From positions 132,891 to 196,890 of the forward strand of contig NW_012236496.1 in assembly GCF_000787575.1 (NCBI RefSeq): DNA of 64,000 nucleotides, written 5' to 3'. This document shows positions 43,105 to 55,463 of the stretch, piece after piece (position 1 is the stretch's first letter; the number at the start of each line of letters is the position of its first letter). The stretch comes from Acytostelium subglobosum LB1. Lineage: Eukaryota; Evosea; Eumycetozoa; Acytosteliales; Acytosteliaceae. The position numbers and the translations under genes were made by a program. Below the pieces are notes generated by a model that was not told the DNA's origin, ran no database searches, and worked only from the letters and a program-made list of their open reading frames with translations.

Positions 43105-45986
43105 ATGTTTGGATCAATCAACAATGGTGTCAATAACAGACAACAACAACAACAACAACAGAATAAGAAGGGATTCACAAACTTCAAATGGGCCAATAAT
43201 GGAGACCTACTGACCTTCCCATCGACTCACTCCAAGCAATCATCACGCACATCAAACAAGGATGCTGACGCAGCCACAGTAACCATCGACAAGGTTGCCA
43301 TATTGAGTGGCATGCGCAAGGTAAGTTGAAGGAGTGATCATGTCATCATCAATGATTGATTGAATGATTGATTGATTGAATGAATGAGCGATCGAATGTA
43401 CTAAACTCGAACAATACTATCATGATTGATATATAGTTCTATAATGAGATATACTCTCATTTCTATACACTTCAAACTCTGGTTAATGAGTCATCTCGGT
43501 CATGTAGCCCAGATGAAAGAGTGCGTGAGATCGCTGCGATTAGCAATAGATATCAATCAGTATTATTGTCGACACGTGAACAACTACAGCGATCATTGGA
43601 CAATGCCTCATATCTTGACTTTGACGACGAAGACAACAATGCCCATCCATTCGATCAACAACTAATGTATGTATTATTGATTGAATGATTGATCGACCCA
43701 TCCACATCGCTCACTCATCTGACTCACCCGAATGTCTAGACAACGCGAAAAGTCAAGGATAGAGGATATTATGAGACAGTCAAAGGCATCGAATGTACAA
43801 TTGTTAGTGTTTTGTGGCAGCGTTCATTCGATCTACCCATTGCTCTGTGCAAAGTTGTCGAGGGAGCAGCGTGTGAACTGCAGGCTGATCGCCAGAGAGT
43901 CCAACACACCGATGGGTCCAGAGATTAAGCGATCACTGGAGCACATCCAAGATATGTTGACCGTGCTCGACAAGCAAAAGTACGCCCAAAGACTTCAATA
44001 CATCGACAGCGAGTTTGGACAGCACCTGGACAACCTGACCTTTGTCGAGTGCGACTCTCTGTACCAACGCGTAGGTAGATCGAACTCACTCAATCATGCT
44101 CCCTCACTCACCCTGGAATCATTCCAATCAATCAATCAAAGTATAAAGGCGAGTGCGAGAACCTTCAAGTACTATCGATCATTTGGAAGATCACACATCT
44201 GTTCTACTTCTCATCGACTATCTCACCATACCAGCTGTTGGACTGCCTGCAGATACAGCGCCAGAGACTGCTGGCCAGACAGTCGACCATGACAGAGAGT
44301 AGCGCACTCGAGTCAGACGAGGGCTTTGACTATATCAATGAGCTGCTCGTCACTGGATGCATCAAGGAGGCCATTTACATGCTCAACCTTCACTCGCGTC
44401 TGCCCAAGTCGTCCATGTCCGTGCGCATGTCCACGATGCGCAAGTCACCCATTGGCAGCATCATCGAGCTGTTGCAGCGCATGCCAATCCTGCATCGTCT
44501 ACAATCACACAACGCAGCCAACGAGTATCTTTCGCTGTGGGCAAGATGGTATCAGGAGGCGGAGGACCTGCGCATGGCCTACCATGGCACAGTGGACCAA
44601 CACCTGCAGGCCATCCTGGATATCATCGCGGGCAATGAAGCCACCGTGCAAAAGTACTCGAGCGGCGATTTCCTCACATCGGTCGTGGCCAACATCCTGT
44701 TTGTCGAGCATCAGAGCTCGATCGCCCAGATCAGACAGCTCTTCCTGCGCTGCTACCAACGTCTGGACACGCGCTCCACAGTCGATCGCATCATGCTCTC
44801 GTTTGCCACGTCCGACCTGGAGAAGGCGCTGAAGCGCACAAGCAAGCACTTCCCGACGTGGACTGTGGCGCACATCACCGACCTGCTCTACCACCATCCC
44901 TACGTGCTCAAGAAGCACTACACAGAGTCGTCGCCACTGGACAACATCAGAGATGGACTGTTTGTTGACTATGCCCAATTCCTCTCATCTCAGCCATCTC
45001 TAGTCGAGGTTGCCTGTGGATATCTCCAGCACACCAAGGCTGGCAGTCTAATCATTGATCAAATCATCCAGCACCAACAGATCACCTCTGAGAGGCAAGC
45101 ACTCAAACTTCTTCGTCTATGTCAGTCCGATGAGTCTGAGAGATATATCTTTAGAGTATGTTAGATTGGATTGGATTGGAATAGTTCCACTCACTCACTC
45201 AATCAATCAATCACATGTACAGATGTTGTCCTTGAAGGACTTTGAGAATGAGAGATATGCATCAGCACTTGGATGGCTGTTGAAGGGAAAGGACACAGCT
45301 AGGATCACTCAGATGGTCAACTACTTGTTGACTGAGAAGTTGGACTCCAACTTACTGGATGACCTTCAATCATTAATGGAAGCCAATCCAACTGATGTTG
45401 AACTCTACAAAGAATTGGACTTCCTCATCAAGTACAAAGAGTTGATTACATTGTGGAAGGTAAGACATCACACTTGATTGATTGATTGATTATCTGATTT
45501 ATCGAATACTCATACTCATTCTCTAATCCAACCCAATACATAATGTAGAACAAGAACTTTGAAGACTATTCCAAGTGTCTATGTGGTATGCTCAGAGACA
45601 GAGTTGTACCAAAGCCATTCTGGATGCGAATGCTGTTGGATGTTGTGCCAATGCTCGAGAGTGACAAGAAGGTGTACTTTAACATGGACGACACGGTACT
45701 GATGTTGAATTGTCTGGAGGAGATATGCTCACCACATCTGATGGATCAATATCTCGATGGTGTCTCTGATCAGGAGTTACAAACACTTCGTCTGGCACTT
45801 GCAAGGAATGCTTCCAAAGCATTGATGATGTCAACCTCATCATCATCAATCAATCAAATTCAATCAGATCAATCATCCAACATGATGATGATTTCAATGG
45901 TACCATCACCAAACAAGTATCCACATATTCACAAACAACCAATGACAACCAATCACAACATCATCTCATCAAGTATCTTCAAATAA
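43105..45986 (+). CDS. nup85: Nucleoporin Nup85 (Y-complex)
   Basis: Six exons: 43105-43320, 43437-43666, 43740-44070, 44142-45155, 45223-45459, 45549-45986 (821 residues, all phases consistent). Begins with poly-Q, then an alpha-helical solenoid. The C-terminal region PKPFWMRMLLDVVPMLES, then LMLNCLEEI and LRLALARNASKAL, matches the conserved tail of Nup85 (APRFFWLTLLTDALPLLE..., MLRLALARNLARA). Mid-protein LLDCLQIQRQRLLARQS and GFDYINELLVTGCIKEAIYML fit the crown/trunk helices. Nup85 is a scaffold of the Nup107-160 complex of the nuclear pore. The tail has Asn/Gln/Ser-rich extension. Introns 3 and 4 carry TGGAA-N3-TTCCA. Confidence 0.85.
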
Positions 45987-45988
45987 GA

Positions 45989-46039
45989 CCCTTACCCTTA
46001 CCCTTACCCTCGCCCTTGCCCTTGCCTTTGCCCTTGCCC
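45989..46039. repeat. Six-base CCCTTA/CCCTTG tandem repeat
   Basis: Three and a half CCCTTA units grade into CCCTCG and CCCTTG units immediately after the Nup85 stop. Telomere-like in look but short and in a 3' UTR position. Confidence 0.75.
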
Positions 46040-46265
46040 ATTTGCACATTGAAGTGGTAGTAACGTTTTTGAATGAACTTTCAATTTAATTTGATTTATT
46101 TATTTTTTTTCAACCCCAAAGATAGTGGGAGGATTGGACTGAGGTGTGCTCGCGAGCGAGGGATGCTCACCATCCATCCCCTTCATGTTTGAGACAGTAG
46201 ACAGGTATTGACTTCCTTTTACCGTTCATCCACAGGATCCTTAGCACATTGGAGAGAGAGAAAGA

Positions 46266-47051
46266 ATGATCATCCCAACTGACCACCGTCTCAAAATCTA
46301 CAACAACCTCTTCAAAGGTATGAGGTGAACTCATCATCATCACATCACATCACCATCCAAATCCACATCCACCATCACAGATACAGGCAAGGAGGATACA
46401 GGATACTGCGATACAACAGGATAGAGGATGCATGCAATCAGTCAACAGGATATTAACATACAACTCATAAACAACAACAGAGGGAGTTGTCGTCGCCAAG
46501 AAGGACTTTGGTGCCAAGACCCACCCAAACATTGAGGGTGTCTCTAACCTCGAGGTCATCATTGCCCTGAAGTCACTCAAGTCCAGACAGCACGTCACTG
46601 AGATCTTCAACTGGCAATACTATTACTTCACCCTCACTGACCAGGGAATCCAGTACCTCCGTCAGTACCTGCAGCTCCCAGAGTCTGTGGTCCCAACCAC
46701 CCTCCGCAAGCCAGCTGCTCGTCAAATCGAGCGCTCCGAGCGTTCTGAGCGTTCCGAGAGACGTCCAGAGAGATTCGAGGATGGAAAGCGTGTTGGTCCA
46801 AGCGGCGAGTTCACCCCAGGTTTCGTATGTATCGACACAAGAGCAACAGCAGCAACAGTAGCAGTGGCAGCAGTAGCAGTGGCAGCAGCAATAGCAGGTA
46901 TACTAACACATATTACCAACCTTTATTACATTACCAAACAAAACAGAGAGGAGGCGATCGCCCACGTGGAGGTCGTGGTGGTATGAGCAGAGGAGGATAC
47001 AGGAGAAACGAGGAGGGAGGTGAGCGTCGTCCAGCCCCAACCAACAACTAA
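46266..47051 (+). CDS. rps10: 40S ribosomal protein eS10
   Basis: Exons 46266-46317, 46481-46824 and 46947-47051 (166 residues). MIIPTDHRLKIYNNLFKEGV followed by VVAKKDFG, IFNWQYYYFTLTDQGIQYLR and LPESVVPTTLRKP are diagnostic of eS10; the C-terminus is the usual Arg/Gly-rich tail (RGGDRPRGGRGG). It sits in the 40S head near the mRNA entrance. The RSERSERSERR stretch is a local Glu/Arg expansion. Introns are longer than average here (163 and 122 bases); the second holds GCAGTAGCAGTGGCAG repeats. A T-run at about 46098-46110 upstream is a likely promoter element. Confidence 0.96.
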
Positions 47052-47402
47052 ATGTGTGCTCAACTTCTCCTGTTGGATCCGTTGCCCGTTAAATAAATAG
47101 TCTTTGGTAGAGCAACCACTGTCAAGGTAACAACAACAATCGACTGGACTCAAGCATTGAATTACATTACTTGGATTGGAATGGATTTGGATTAGATTGG
47201 ACATCACATGAACAAGAGAGATAGATATGTTGAGGCAGAGAGAGAAGAGAGATTACATTTTTATTCAAACATCGTTGTTGATGATGATGATGGCGGCGTT
47301 GTGCGCAGTTTGGTAATGTTAATTAACATCAGATATTGATATACAGTTGATTGATGGATGGATGGTTTGAGTAGCGTTGGAGGGATAATAGTAGGGATTG
47401 GT
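47052..47402. other. Convergent intergenic region
   Basis: Starts with the eS10 3' UTR (AAATAAATAG at 47088). It has a GATGATGATGATGGCGG run near 47278-47296. No ORF of interest. Confidence 0.5.
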
Positions 47403-47630
47403 TTATGATTGGCCTGGGAAGCCACAACCCATGACGCAACGGAGATATTGAGGGATACAAGCGCCAAAGTCGTTGACTTGATTATGGAACCAGGTATCCA
47501 AACAGTTATAGTCATCTTCAAAGCATGCCTTCAGACATTGTTCTCCACCAAAATAGGCCTCCTCAGTGTCCGCTCTAGATACTGCAACAAAGAATATAAT
47601 AGCAAAGAATACAATAAATAATAGTTTCAT
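47403..47630 (-). CDS. Small secreted six-Cys protein
   Basis: Single exon, 75 residues. A clear signal peptide (KLLFIVFFAIIFFVAVSRA) leaves a mature peptide of about 55 residues with six Cys: EQCLKACFEDDYNCLDTW and GACIPQYLRCVMGCGF. The spacing CxxxC-x6-C ... C-x5-6-C-xxx-C suggests three disulfides in a helical hairpin. No known family is assigned. It may be an extracellular peptide, matrix component or lysosomal protein. Confidence 0.7.
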   Translation of the reverse strand: MKLLFIVFFAIIFFVAVSRADTEEAYFGGEQCLKACFEDDYNCLDTWFHNQVNDFGACIPQYLRCVMGCGFPGQS

Positions 47631-48257
47631 GGTAATATTTATTTTTATATATATATTGATATCAATAATTTAGGAATTAATTATATTGATTGTTCATGAT
47701 GGCTAATTTATAATTTCCAGGTTTATCGAGTAACTCGATATTAATATTATTAATATTGATGTACATGGTTGTATTTTGTCATACCATTCATAGTTATAAT
47801 TTATCGGTGATTATTCATTTTCCATCAATCAATTTACACAGTGATGGTGGTTGTGATTGGAATAATGTCAATGATCATAGTTTGGTGGGGAGTGAAAGCA
47901 ATTGACTCTCACCCACTAATCTCAATCACATCCGATCTAACATATTGTATCATTACAAACTAAGTAATATGACATAATCAATCGTTACATTTGATTGATA
48001 CAGAAGATGGAGGTAAGATAGGCCGAGAGTATTGACAAGATCCAAATTCTCATTGACAATACCTGGATTGTAATAATCAATTCATTTCCAACATATCGCA
48101 TCGTGTTTGTTGTTTCCAGACGATCTTGAACTTCCTTTTGTCTTTAATTAATTCTTTTATTTTAATTCCAAAAAGTGATCACATCACTCTCATTCCACCC
48201 TTTCTGATTAGTTGTAGTACAATACAAAAGCAACATATATTTCCTGCAGAGACAATA
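47631..48257. other. AT-rich intergenic
   Basis: TATATATA and ATTAATATTATTAATATTG tracts near 47745-47762, with ATCAATCAATTTAC later. The frame of the following broken gene stays open back to about 48126, but no start before 48258 is convincing. Confidence 0.5.
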
Positions 48258-49123
48258 ATGCTCGCGTCAAACCATCACTACTGGGTTGAAGCTATGAGAC
48301 TGATTGACAACGACACTGCACTGTTGGTACCAATCACAGAGAAACCCATCTTAAGATTATTCCATGCAATCGATTGCATACTATACAGTGATCACTCGGC
48401 GAGAATATGGCCACACTGCGGTTGCTCCATCAATATGGACACGCAGGAGAAAACCATCATATCTTTATGTTCGCAACAACACTGGGTGCAATCGATATCA
48501 TGGAGGCCGTGTACCAGCCAGAGTTCTCCACAGACACAGACCTCAGACCATTCTGTAGAGAGTGTGGCAACAGAGGAGATGTTGATGTGCTCCAATATCT
48601 CAAACAGAAGGGCTTTCCAATCGATTTCAAACTTTCAATGAGGAATGCACTTCTCTGTAGCAATCTTCACACAGTGGACTATCTCCTGACACTACCAGAG
48701 CATGTTGACCGTGGTGGCAAACCTGGCTACCTCATGTCAGACGATGTCATTTTGTTTTTGGAGGACACGAGAAGGAGGGCGGATATTGATATGCACATTT
48801 TCACATCCATCTTGGACCGACTGGATGCTCCTTTGAGACGAGATCAGTAATTCATCAAGAATTTCTTGCCCAGCGCTGGTTTCAACATACATGTCTATCG
48901 TGCCACCCTGGAGATGCTGAGTCGAGATAAACAGCAACAGGTTCCAGGAGCTATTACAACGCCATTCATCAATCCTCCTCCATTTGACAAGGCTGACTTC
49001 TGGTCTATGTGCCCGTACTACGACTATCGAACAACCAACTCTGTGGTGCAGCTGTTTCTCATCAACTACAATAATGCACAAAAAGTAGTTGATCTCACCT
49101 TTATTATTCCCTACAGCGATTAA
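48258..49123 (+). pseudogene. Decayed dictyostelid repeat-family gene
   Basis: Starts MLASNHHYWVEAMRLI, then LRLFHAIDCILYSDHSA, then the frame moves near 48400 to MATLRLLHQYGHAGENHHIF, AVYQPEFSTDTDLRPF, CGNRGDVDVLQYLKQKGFPI and LCSNLHTVDYLLTLPEHVD, which reads like ankyrin-type repeats of dictyostelid expanded families. An in-frame TAA at 48848 is followed by the same frame to 49123 (AGFNIHVYRATLEMLSRDKQ, FWSMCPYYDYRTTNSVVQ). Skipping 27 bases with GT-AG ends (48847-48873) would keep frame but is too short for a normal intron. I judge it a host pseudogene or a gene with assembly errors. Confidence 0.5.
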
Positions 49124-49288
49124 GAGTGCCAGATCTACCTGGAGATCACCACCAGGACTGGCTTTTTCAAAACCCTCGCCTGCTCACAATCCACTGGCAA
49201 GTCGACGATGAAAAGCAACTAGGAGGACACATATCTCTCAGACCAAGATCCGGATCGATAAAGAAGATAGGCATTATTTTATATTATA

Positions 49289-49787
49289 TTATACTAAATT
49301 ATCATCTTCATAGTAATCTTCTTCACCTTGTATATCCTCTAAAGTGAATCCAACCTTATTAAATATCCTCCTATTCTGATGATGTATACTCTCTTGAGGT
49401 TGTTGATGTGATTGTTTACTCGAACCATGTTTCTTTGATTTACCATGTTGTTGTATTTCCTTGTTTGGCATTGACGTTTCACTCTTGCATTTAGGGTTTC
49501 CCTTGTCATCCACAATGCAAGTTGTACCCTTTACACAATCCATAAATCGACATACATTGAAGCAAGATGGCATCAAATCATTGAATGGTTGTACACATAC
49601 TTCATCCTTTCCACATTGTAAATCTTTACATGTTATTGGTTTATGAGTGGCACCTTCAATTATTGTTTGATTGATTGATTGATTAGGTTGGTTAATTATG
49701 GCTATATTTTGATACTCAGCCTTCAAACTTACCATTGACAGTGAATGAGAGTATAAGTAATATAAATATATATGTACAGGTGTACAT
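49289..49787 (-). CDS. Secreted Cys-rich protein, follistatin-like repeat
   Basis: Exon 1 49787-49733 encodes almost exactly the signal peptide (MYTCTYIFILLILSFTVNG); exon 2 49653-49289 encodes the rest (139 residues, phase 1). The mature N-terminus has eight Cys: ITCKDLQCGKDEVCVQP, PSCFNVCRFMDC and GTTCIVDDKGNPKC. The C-x-x-x-x-C-x5-C-x(9-10)-C rhythm repeats twice and resembles the follistatin-like repeats of dictyostelid spore-coat and prespore proteins. A His/Gln/Lys-rich middle and acidic Tyr-containing C-terminus follow. Probably extracellular matrix or spore coat; specific role unknown. Confidence 0.75.
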
Positions 49788-49923
49788 GTTGTATGTTATG
49801 AATAGGAATCAAAGAGAGTAAGATTTATTGATAGTAATCAACTGATTACACACACACACACTCATAGACACATACACACAAACAATCAAAGAATGACGAA
49901 GGTAGCTAGTGTGTGTGTTTAAA

Positions 49924-52272
49924 TCATGGTGGCCTTGTATACTTTACAAGGACTCCTATTGTATTATTGTGAGTCAGCATCAATGAGTGCGATCGATTGA
50001 TTGATTGATGTGTGTTTCTGATCAGAAACAGGAAGAGGAAGAGGAGGAGGAAAGGCTCTATTGANTTGGAACCATCATTGCTCGTCTGATCAGTTGTAGT
50101 AGTGTGCTCACTGCTATGTGGGGCAACAATATCTTGCTGCTTCTGGTGATGGTGGTCATCCTCATCATCATCATCTTCAATGATAGGTATTGGCAAGGAG
50201 TCTGATGTGTTTGTGGTGGAGGTCGAGGTGGTAGTAGTTGATGTTGTTGAGGGGACGACATAGCTATCAGTTGTCATTGGTGTCGGTTCGAAAATTGGTG
50301 TGGAGTCCTCGTATGGTGGAGTTTGAGACATTGGAGACAGAGAAGTGTTGGACTTCTCCCATGGCTTGAGTGGTCTCTCCTTCACTCCTTTGTTCACTGC
50401 GCCATTGATTGGAGTGTTGTTAATATCATTGCGAATGCCAGGTGGAGTCTTGCCCTGTTTCACTTGATTTATAATGTCAACAAAGTCTGTTGAGTATGGA
50501 GTGTCTAATTGATTGATGGATTGAGTATGGTTAGCATCCAGATTGATCAAACTAGTTCCAATTCAATCAAACATACCATCCTTCTTTGGTTGAGGAGCAG
50601 GTGGTTCGACGACGACGTTTGTTGTGTTGACAAAACTGTCGACATCTGCGCTGGTTGGTGTCACACTGGTCGTTGGCTTGGAGTCAAAGTCATTGACAAC
50701 GACTTCACTCTTTGGTTTCGATGGAGATGAAGCAGGAGACATTCCAAGACTAGAATACGATGGCAAGCTGTTGGTGGTGGTCGTCGTTGTAGTGGTGGTG
50801 GTTGCGCCAATGGTGGTGTTTGGTGAAGCTCGCTGCTGTTGTTGTTGCCATGATGGTATGGTCGATTGTGAATCATTGTTTGGCTTCCAAGTCAGGTTCG
50901 AGTAGGGATTGACCACGGAGATGGGTGGGGGTACGCCTCCAGTCACTCTCCTCGCTGGCTGCTTGGAGACAGCAGCGCCAGTGGCGCCACCACCCTTAAT
51001 GTGGAGAGATCCGCCAGTTGCGCCAAGCTGTTGATTTTGTTGCGAGCTAGTTGTTGAAGGCAAGGGAGGAATCCTAAAGTCGGAGTCTTCAAGGATGGGC
51101 GTCATCAATGATTGAGATGCGTTGTTGTTGCTGTTGGCAATGAGGCTAGAGAGGTTGTTGAGCTCTCGTTTGATCTCGCCAATCTCTTCGCTGGTGGCCT
51201 GCTTCTGGAAGCTACCATCGGTGAGCGCCTTGAGCGGCTGCATCATCTCCTTGAACTCGCTGGACTGTGTGGCGATGGCCTGTTGCAGCAGGTTGATCTG
51301 CTCCTGCAGGTCTGAGATCTTCTTCTCGGTCTTCTTCTCTTGCTCGCCAGAAGCGCCTCCCTCCTTGCGGAAGTATGGCAGGATGTAGTTGGACGTGAGG
51401 TAGGCCAGGCCAGACGCGACACCGACCAGCGCAGTCACCGACATTAGCACGTTGCCCCATGAGAATGTGTTGGCTGCTGCGTACACCTGCTGACGTCTGT
51501 CACCTGGATACATTGGTTGTGCCATCTGATTCGAATAGATTGGTTGCTGCTGTTGTAGTTGTTGCTGTTGTGGCTGATAGACTTGTTGCTGTTGCTGTTG
51601 TGGCTGGTATGATTGAAGTTGAGTCGAAGATGATGACGAGGTGTAGGGGGCGACGCCAGTGGTTGATCTTCTCGGCGTTGCCGATGACACACCTGCAGTG
51701 CTGCGTGTGCTGCTGGTGGTGTTGGTACCCGATGTCGTGATACCTCCGCCACTCTTTAACTCCTCGTGACGCATCAGTGCCTCCTTGATCTCCTCGGGAG
51801 TCATTCCACGCTTCTCCAAATAGGCAACCTTGCGACCAAGTGCAGTGTTCTTGACGTTGGGATTGGTGAGGAATGTGACAGCCTTGCGTACCAAGTCCTC
51901 TCTCAGGCCTGGTGTTGTTGCGGCGACGGGTGGCGCAACTGATGCAGCCTGTGACTTCTTCTTCTTTACAACGACTACCTCTTCTTCATCATCATCCTCA
52001 TTGTCATTGACCTGCTGCTGTTGTTGTTGTCTGACAGGCTTGAGTGTTGACTTCTTCTTTATGGCGACATCACCTTCTTCGCCATCACCCGACGTGTTGT
52101 TTGACTCGTTCGACATATCAACAGATGCATTGTCTCTCTTTTTCCTTTCCTCTATCAATCTCTTTGCCTCCTCCTTTCTCTTTTGTATCCTTTGTCTTGT
52201 CAACTCTTCTGGTGACAGTTGTTGTTGTTGTTCAGGTACTTCAACATCGTTTTGTTGATCAACGTTGTCCAT
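49924..52272 (-). CDS. pex14: Peroxin Pex14, peroxisomal import docking protein
   Basis: Exon 1 52272-50577 starts MDNVDQQNDVEVPEQ (the open frame continues upstream but that part looks like UTR); exon 2 starts 50504. The conserved Pex14 N-domain is LREDLVRKAVTFLTNPNVKN followed by TALGRKVAYLEKRGMTPEEI, the site that binds Pex5 and Pex19. A hydrophobic segment (VLMSVTALVGVASGLAYLTS) and coiled coil (KKISDLQEQINLLQQAIATQ) follow. Exon 2 brings DFVDIINQVKQGKTPPGIR, the typical Pex14 C-terminal motif. Long Gln/Thr/Ser tracts separate the parts. Base 50065 is N; the frame after it runs through a hydrophobic Leu/Phe stretch that I doubt is coding, so the true C-terminus is uncertain and may be near 50065. 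Confidence 0.88.
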
Positions 52273-52516
52273 CTTTATATGTATATATATTATATGTATG
52301 TATGTATAATGTTTATGTAAGTGTACAAGTTGAAACAGTGAATGAATGAATTGCGAATTGGAAGTTAACTGATTCCCTTTTTTGAACAAAGTTGTCGTCA
52401 ACTTGGGAATTGACACTTTTTGAAGTCCCATAATTGACTTGAAGACAAACTCATTGAGTTTCGCCATCATGTACATGATTGAGAGGACGGACAAGTGAGT
52501 GTAGTACTACTACTGC

Positions 52517-55463
52517 TCACTTACTCTCGTGCACGCCTCTAGGAGATTTATTCGGTTGGGATAATGAATTGCCAATGCCATTGCCATTGCTCGTGGAAAG
52601 CAGACCGCCGCCACCAACATTGTTGTTCATCTTTAGATTGAGATTGGCACGCTTCAATGCATTGCTTGCCTCACGTATCTCACGCATCCAATCCTCCTTC
52701 TCCTCCAATTTAGACGTTGATATCACAATACCATTCTCATTCCTATCCTCCCTGTTGCTCCATAATATCCTGAATGAGTACTCCAAGTCATCTAATGGTA
52801 GTTGAGTTGAGTTAGTGAATGAATGAATGAATGAGTGATGGTACATAATACATACTGTTGTTGTTCATATCAACTACTTTGACCTCGAGCAATGGCATGG
52901 ATTGTAGTACGACGTACTTGTTGCGGGTTGGCTTGGTGAAGAATAGGAAGTCATTGAAGAGGATGAGATGGCGATACTTGGATACCTTCTTTTGTCTTGA
53001 CTCCATCATTAGACCTTCTTTGAGGAGACGTCGCTCGTCACACACCATTTGGAAGCCTTCCTGCAGTCCTACAACCTTCTCCTTAAGCATCTTGGCCTTT
53101 TCCTTGTTCTCGGCAGTTCTCTTCGACTCGTTCAACTGGTCAATTATCGTCTTTGTGCGAGCAAGCACCGTCTCCAGTGCTGCCTTGTCGTCCTTGTCGT
53201 GTGTATGTGATAGCAAGTCGGTGAGGAGCAGCATGTATCTTGGTAGTCTTTGGATGGGCTGTTGATTGATTGAGTGAGTGAGTGAGTGGTGGAATGGTTC
53301 CAGAGGGGGAGGTGTTAGTGATCCATGATTGATTGAGCGATTGTGGTTGATGAGGACTTACTCGAATCAGGTATGATTCCAACGTCTCGCTCTTGCAATG
53401 ATCAGAGAATTGGCATTTCTAATGTGATTGATTGATTGAGTGAGTGATTGATGGAATGATTGATTGATGGAGGGATACTTACATCCAGGAACTCTTTGAA
53501 CTTGGGCACTTTGACACGATTGTCATGTATCAGGTCCATGGCTTTGTTGAACTTTTTGATGTAGTAGCGGTAGGCACTGGTTGTGAGTGGATTGTCCCAG
53601 AGCCAGACGAATGCGTCTACTATCTCGCCAACACTGGGCTCGGCTGACAATGACATCAGCTTCTTGAGGAACTCGCAGTTGACTCGGTAGATCTTATCGA
53701 TGTTCCTGAAGATCTTGGTCACCACCTCCTTGGGCAGGATGGGCGAGGTGGCCGATGTGACCACCAGAGGGTTGTAGCACACTCTGATGCAGATGCTTAG
53801 CGCGCTCTTGAACGATCGCTCAGTGTCAATGATCTCCTTGATGATCTTGCCTCGTCTAAATGTGCTCGCTTCCTCTGGTGACTGAACTGCCTTGTCCTTG
53901 TCGGCCCGCCTCAGTCTGGGACTTCCCAGATTGAGTGAGGCTCCATTTGGTGATTGTCTGTGCATTCCAGCGCGTGGTGATGATTGGGCGGAGCCGCCAG
54001 CCGAGCCTCCATTGCCAACGTCCCACAAGTCCAGGTCAGACATGTCGTCCCTAATCAATTCGCCACCAATGCTCGGTGACACTGGTACACGAATGTTATC
54101 CAACGCCTTTATAATCGACTCCCTAACCTGTGCATGTGGATAATCCACATGCTTTGATAGCTCTGCATCGCACTCTGACTCTGCAATGATATATCTACAC
54201 ATGTCTATGTGATGAGTGATGGATGGATGGATGGATGGATGGGTCAGCAATGTGTGTCGCTCATTCAATCTATCCAGGGAGCAGGAACATACCATCAATA
54301 CACAGATTGGCGATGGATAATGAGATGGCCTCGAGTAGTTGTGAGTTGAGTGATTGGCGATCCTTGAGAATGTCTATGAGGCCTTCGATGAGGTACTTGG
54401 AGCGTAAGACTTTCCTGATGTCTGCGTTTGATGTTAGGTTGGCAAGACAGCTGATGCTGAGTGACTTGAGACTGAGTGGTGAGCTGATCGACACGATGCT
54501 GTCCACCAAGGGCATGATGGCGCCCGAGTCCAAGATTGGACGCTCTGTTTCCTCTGTCAGCGAAAGATTGATCAAGATCTTGGCAACCTGTTCCTTGACC
54601 TGCAATGACGATGATGGTGACGAGAGGAATGATATCAGCTGACTCAGCACGCCAGAGATGGCTATGATTCTTCTGATCAAGGCTGGAGGGGAGTGGGAAA
54701 GGGAGAGAGTGAGTGAGGATGGTTCCATGGATTCCAGTGATTATCCAATCCAATCCAGTGATGGACTTACGGTGATAGATTGAAAGTACATGGATGATGG
54801 AGGTGAGTGAGATGATGACCTCGTTGGTGAGTGCAGGCGAGCGTGAGCCAAGAAGTTTGGAGATGTGTTGGATGGCGCCGCTGTGGCAGAGCACGCGCTG
54901 GTTGTCCAGATACTCGCCGCATGTGTCCTTGTGAAGCAGGTTGCGCAGAGGGACGGCAGCCAGCGTGATCAGACCATAGTTGCTGCGCTTGATAATGTTG
55001 ATCATAATGTCGACGGCGTTGTACTCGATCAGCTGATGAGAGTGCTCGATGCAGATGGTCAGATTGGTGAGCACCCACAGCGCCTTCTCTGCAATGTCCT
55101 GATTCTTGTCGTCGAGCAGATGCAGCACAGCACCTATCAACTCTGATTTGAGCACAGAGTCGCCTGTGTCCCTGTTAAGACAAAGGTGACTCAGCAGCCA
55201 CGCTGACATCATCCTTATAACATCATTATCAGATTGTATCAGTTCTTTCAACTTCTTTGCTCCAATCATACTAAATATCATCGATTGGATTGAGTCTATC
55301 ATTGTTGTTAAAGTTAGTGTATCTGTCAGCATGTCATGTCATGTCATTCAATCAATCCAAACATACTCTCTGTTGATACATTAATCAATGATCTTAGACA
55401 TTCTTCTTGAACAGATACATCGATTGAAGATAACTTCTCTGTATTACTTCTAAGTCTATCCAT
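52517..55463 (-). CDS. ARM-repeat RhoGEF (DH-PH)
   Basis: Seven exons: 55463-55367, 55322-54771, 54682-54293, 54204-53483, 53418-53362, 53258-52856, 52791-52517 (831 residues, phases consistent). Residues about 1-350 are armadillo repeats (DVIRMMSAWLLSHLCLNRD, DIAEKALWVLTNLTICIEHS, QVKEQVAKILINLSLTEETE). A Ser-rich linker leads to the DH domain (KIIKEIIDTERSFKSALSIC, KVPKFKEFLD, then the signature PIQRLPRYMLLLTDLL) and a PH domain (KYRHLILFNDFLFFTKPTR ... EKEDWMREIREASNA). DH-PH proteins load GTP on Rho/Rac GTPases to drive actin remodelling. ARM repeats joined to DH-PH is a lineage-type combination. The target GTPase is unknown. Confidence 0.88.

Noticed and set aside
45989-46039. Telomere-like CCCTTA repeat
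   Set aside because: Fewer than four clean units, reverse complement GGGTAA is not the TTAGGG type, and it lies inside a gene-dense region next to a stop codon; treated as a simple repeat.
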